DNA from: Chara braunii
Lineage: Eukaryota > Streptophyta > Charophyceae > Charales > Characeae
Direction: 5' to 3'
Length of the DNA: 45,620 nucleotides
Assembly (NCBI GenBank): GCA_003427395.1
Contig: BFEA01000564.1
Span: 912,692 to 958,311, forward strand
Shown here: in pieces, positions 43,912 to 45,620 of the stretch
Layout of the letters: the number at the start of each line of letters is the position of its first letter
How positions within the stretch are numbered: the stretch's first letter is position 1
The notes under the pieces: model-generated
Seen by the model: the letters and a program-made list of their open reading frames with translations, nothing else
Databases searched by the model: none
What the model was told of the DNA's origin: nothing
Made by a program: the position numbers and the translations under genes

Positions 43912-45529
43912 ACCTCACGCCCAGCGCGACTTCCTGATCGGAGTGGAATGGGGGCGGCGGGGGCCTGGAAGTGCGAAGAGGGGTGTGCCAAGGATTTTAG
44001 GGAAATGAGGGGGTGGAGTCCCAGGTCAGAACTGGGATCTCCGGTGGCAAATTTCAGGGACAGTTGTGCAAGATGGTAGGTGTCGGTCGCGTCTAGCTCT
44101 TATGCTTTTGGAAGTGAAGTTACCATCCCCGCGGGTTTCCGCGACGGGGCCGAGTTCGGATTTGATGAACTAGTGGAACGCTATGGGGGTCGTGCCGCCT
44201 GAACAGTTGCTGGAGTCGCTCGTGGCAAGCCTCAGAATCCGACGAGGCTGGCCTCAGACGGAGGTTGTGTGCTCGCTGCTCGGCCTCGGTCTGGGTTCGT
44301 TGAACAAATCCCGTGGCTCGGTACTCGCTGTCTTGCTGGCACTCGGAGCACGAGGTATGGGGCCAGTAGGGGGCGATCACGTGCCAAGGGGCGGCAGTCA
44401 GGCAATGAAAAGGCAATACGAGGCGGTAGGGAGGGAAGTCTGTTTCAAGGATGACGATACCAGGTTCGGAGATGACATGGGGTACGTGTGAGCTGGGGAA
44501 TTGGGAGGGAAAGGGGATTGCGCTTAAGACCCGTTCAATGTCTCATTTACAGGCCTGTTCGTTCCCTATCCGATAGGAAAATTTCGGAGGATTGGGTCTG
44601 GGTCGTGCAAGAAGACAGGCGTTCTCTCACTCCCAGTGCTCCCGGAATCGTCGGTGCCTCGTACTTTCCCGATCCATGATATGAAACGGAATTTCATTAT
44701 CCATACTTTCATAAATTTTGTCATGGGTTTTGGAGGCGGGTCTTGCAGACAAGTGTGTGAGCAACGTCCTTCTCGGTCCCCCTTACACGTGCGTGCACGA
44801 GATCGCGCTCTCAGTCGAATGGACCCAGATCAGATGTTTTTTTCGTGACGGGACAGTCATCTAAGTCAGGGAACGATTATGCATCGAATCAATTATTAGC
44901 TCCTCGGTCGAGACATACATCCATCAAGACGACAAAATTTCCCATCCGACTTGTTCGTACGACCTCGAAGGAAAATGGGAATGAGAAATCAACATGTACT
45001 CATGCATTAAATCCATTCATTTACAAGGAGAACGACATGCATTCCCATTAAGCCAAAGGGCTCGCAAAGATCTAATGCAAGCGCCTGAGGGGCCGTTACG
45101 CCCAAATCTTCAATAAGGAGGAGGGAATAAGGGAGAACAGATTGGGTGTATATCTGCAGCCGCGCGGGTAAGCGGCGACCCTTAGGGTCGAGCTTTCTCG
45201 GGCGGGCACACGATTGATCATGCGATTTTCCTAGAGAAGAGGGAAAATGGGGGCGAGAAGTAGGCAAGTACACATACATTACGTCACAGCCAAATGAATC
45301 TTTCATTCCCATCATCATAGCCCAAAGTGCACAGAAGTCATACTCAGCCAATCATCGTACCCAATCCGACAAGTCACAAAAAAACAGAGAGTCAGAGACT
45401 CAGATGAAAAATCAAATCATTCGTCATTCACCAAGAAGAAGGAAAGTCTGAGATAGCTGCGAGTAAAAAGATGGTTGGCGCCAATAGTCAAAATCTCATA
45501 GATCAGGGGATAAAAAACACCATCCTTAC

Positions 45530-45620
<91 letters not shown>
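43912..45620 (-). repeat. Gypsy 5' LTR (incomplete, runs off the window)
   Basis: Collinear with 25,423-26,136 (as 43,912-44,618) and then with 33,746-34,648 (as 44,619-45,550), proving that the 25.4-kb and 33.7-kb pieces were once joined. The last bases before the PBS lack the GGGCGTCACA end seen in the other copy, probably through a small deletion. Short plus-strand frames here mirror those in the other LTR and are not genes. Confidence 0.85.
45532..45620. repeat. (CT)n microsatellite inside the 5' LTR, reaching the window end
   Basis: At least 89 bases of perfect CT, versus about 20 at the matching place in the 3' LTR. Confidence 0.97.

Larger units (their letters stand above)
25414..45620 (-). 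mobile_element. Degenerate Ty3/gypsy LTR retrotransposon with nested insertion; 5' LTR runs off the window
   Basis: In minus-strand order: 5' LTR (from beyond the window end to about 43,912), PBS, gag, protease, RT, RNase H, PHD-like finger, integrase, third ORF, 3' LTR (35,614-33,746 and 26,136-25,414). The protease-RT-RNase H-integrase order is diagnostic of Ty3/gypsy (Copia has integrase before RT). I see no chromodomain after the integrase; a PHD-type finger before it is the unusual feature. Visible LTR divergence of about 10% and many stops indicate an old copy. The LTR is unusually long, about 2.6 kb once the 7.6-kb insertion is discounted. Confidence 0.85.

Noticed and set aside
1-45620. 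CRISPR array, bacterial operons or tRNA genes
   Set aside because: No regular repeat-spacer array, no bacterial gene organisation and no cloverleaf with conserved arms was seen; the CT/GT runs and tandem arrays lack unique spacers of fixed size.

Overview
This window looks like repeat-rich nuclear DNA from a green plant or streptophyte alga; I find no intact host gene. Four things point that way. A Ty3/gypsy element has a primer-binding site complementary to initiator Met-tRNA. A LINE has a plant-type layout (ORF1 with zinc knuckle; ORF2 with APE endonuclease, RT and zf-RVT). A piece of mitochondrial small-subunit rRNA has plant-mitochondrial signature bases. There are short telomere-like (CCCTAAA) runs. 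The species cannot be fixed from the sequence; an early-diverging streptophyte is only a guess.

Layout. From 1 to 14,490 there is non-coding, low-complexity DNA: a 9-bp tandem array (1,947-2,157), a field of degenerate repeats (2,330-3,860), TG/GT and CT microsatellites, a Stowaway-like MITE (8,252-8,415), a foldback MITE (12,422-12,779), a near-perfect hairpin (13,084-13,147), copies of a dispersed retroposon-like family, and a fragment of a LINE of a second lineage (about 9,880-10,620). From 14,490 to about 21,990, on the minus strand, lies a nearly full-length but broken LINE. Its ORF2 is interrupted by about 185 bp of mitochondrial SSU rRNA (17,916-18,100). From 22,174 to 23,270 is a G-rich minisatellite whose higher-order units alternate between about 260 and 249 bp.

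From 25,414 to the window end is a decayed Ty3/gypsy retrotransposon on the minus strand. Its 5' LTR starts near 43,912 and runs off the right edge. The internal region (35.6-43.9 kb) reads gag, protease, RT, RNase H, PHD-like zinc finger, integrase and a third ORF. The 3' LTR (25,414-26,136 plus 33,746-35,614) is split by a 7.6-kb insertion at 26,137-33,745. That insertion has short TGTCG/CGACA ends, a 4-bp imperfect target duplication and a terminal palindrome. It carries a hAT/Mutator-like MITE with a perfect 9-bp target duplication, and several tandem repeats.

The two points most worth following are the C4HC3 PHD-type finger placed directly before the integrase core, and the long third ORF (about 493 codons, five in-frame stops, acidic then arginine-rich tail) after pol. 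All retroelement reading frames are dead copies: in-frame stops, frameshifts, and lost catalytic residues (RT YMND; integrase Asp to Gly).
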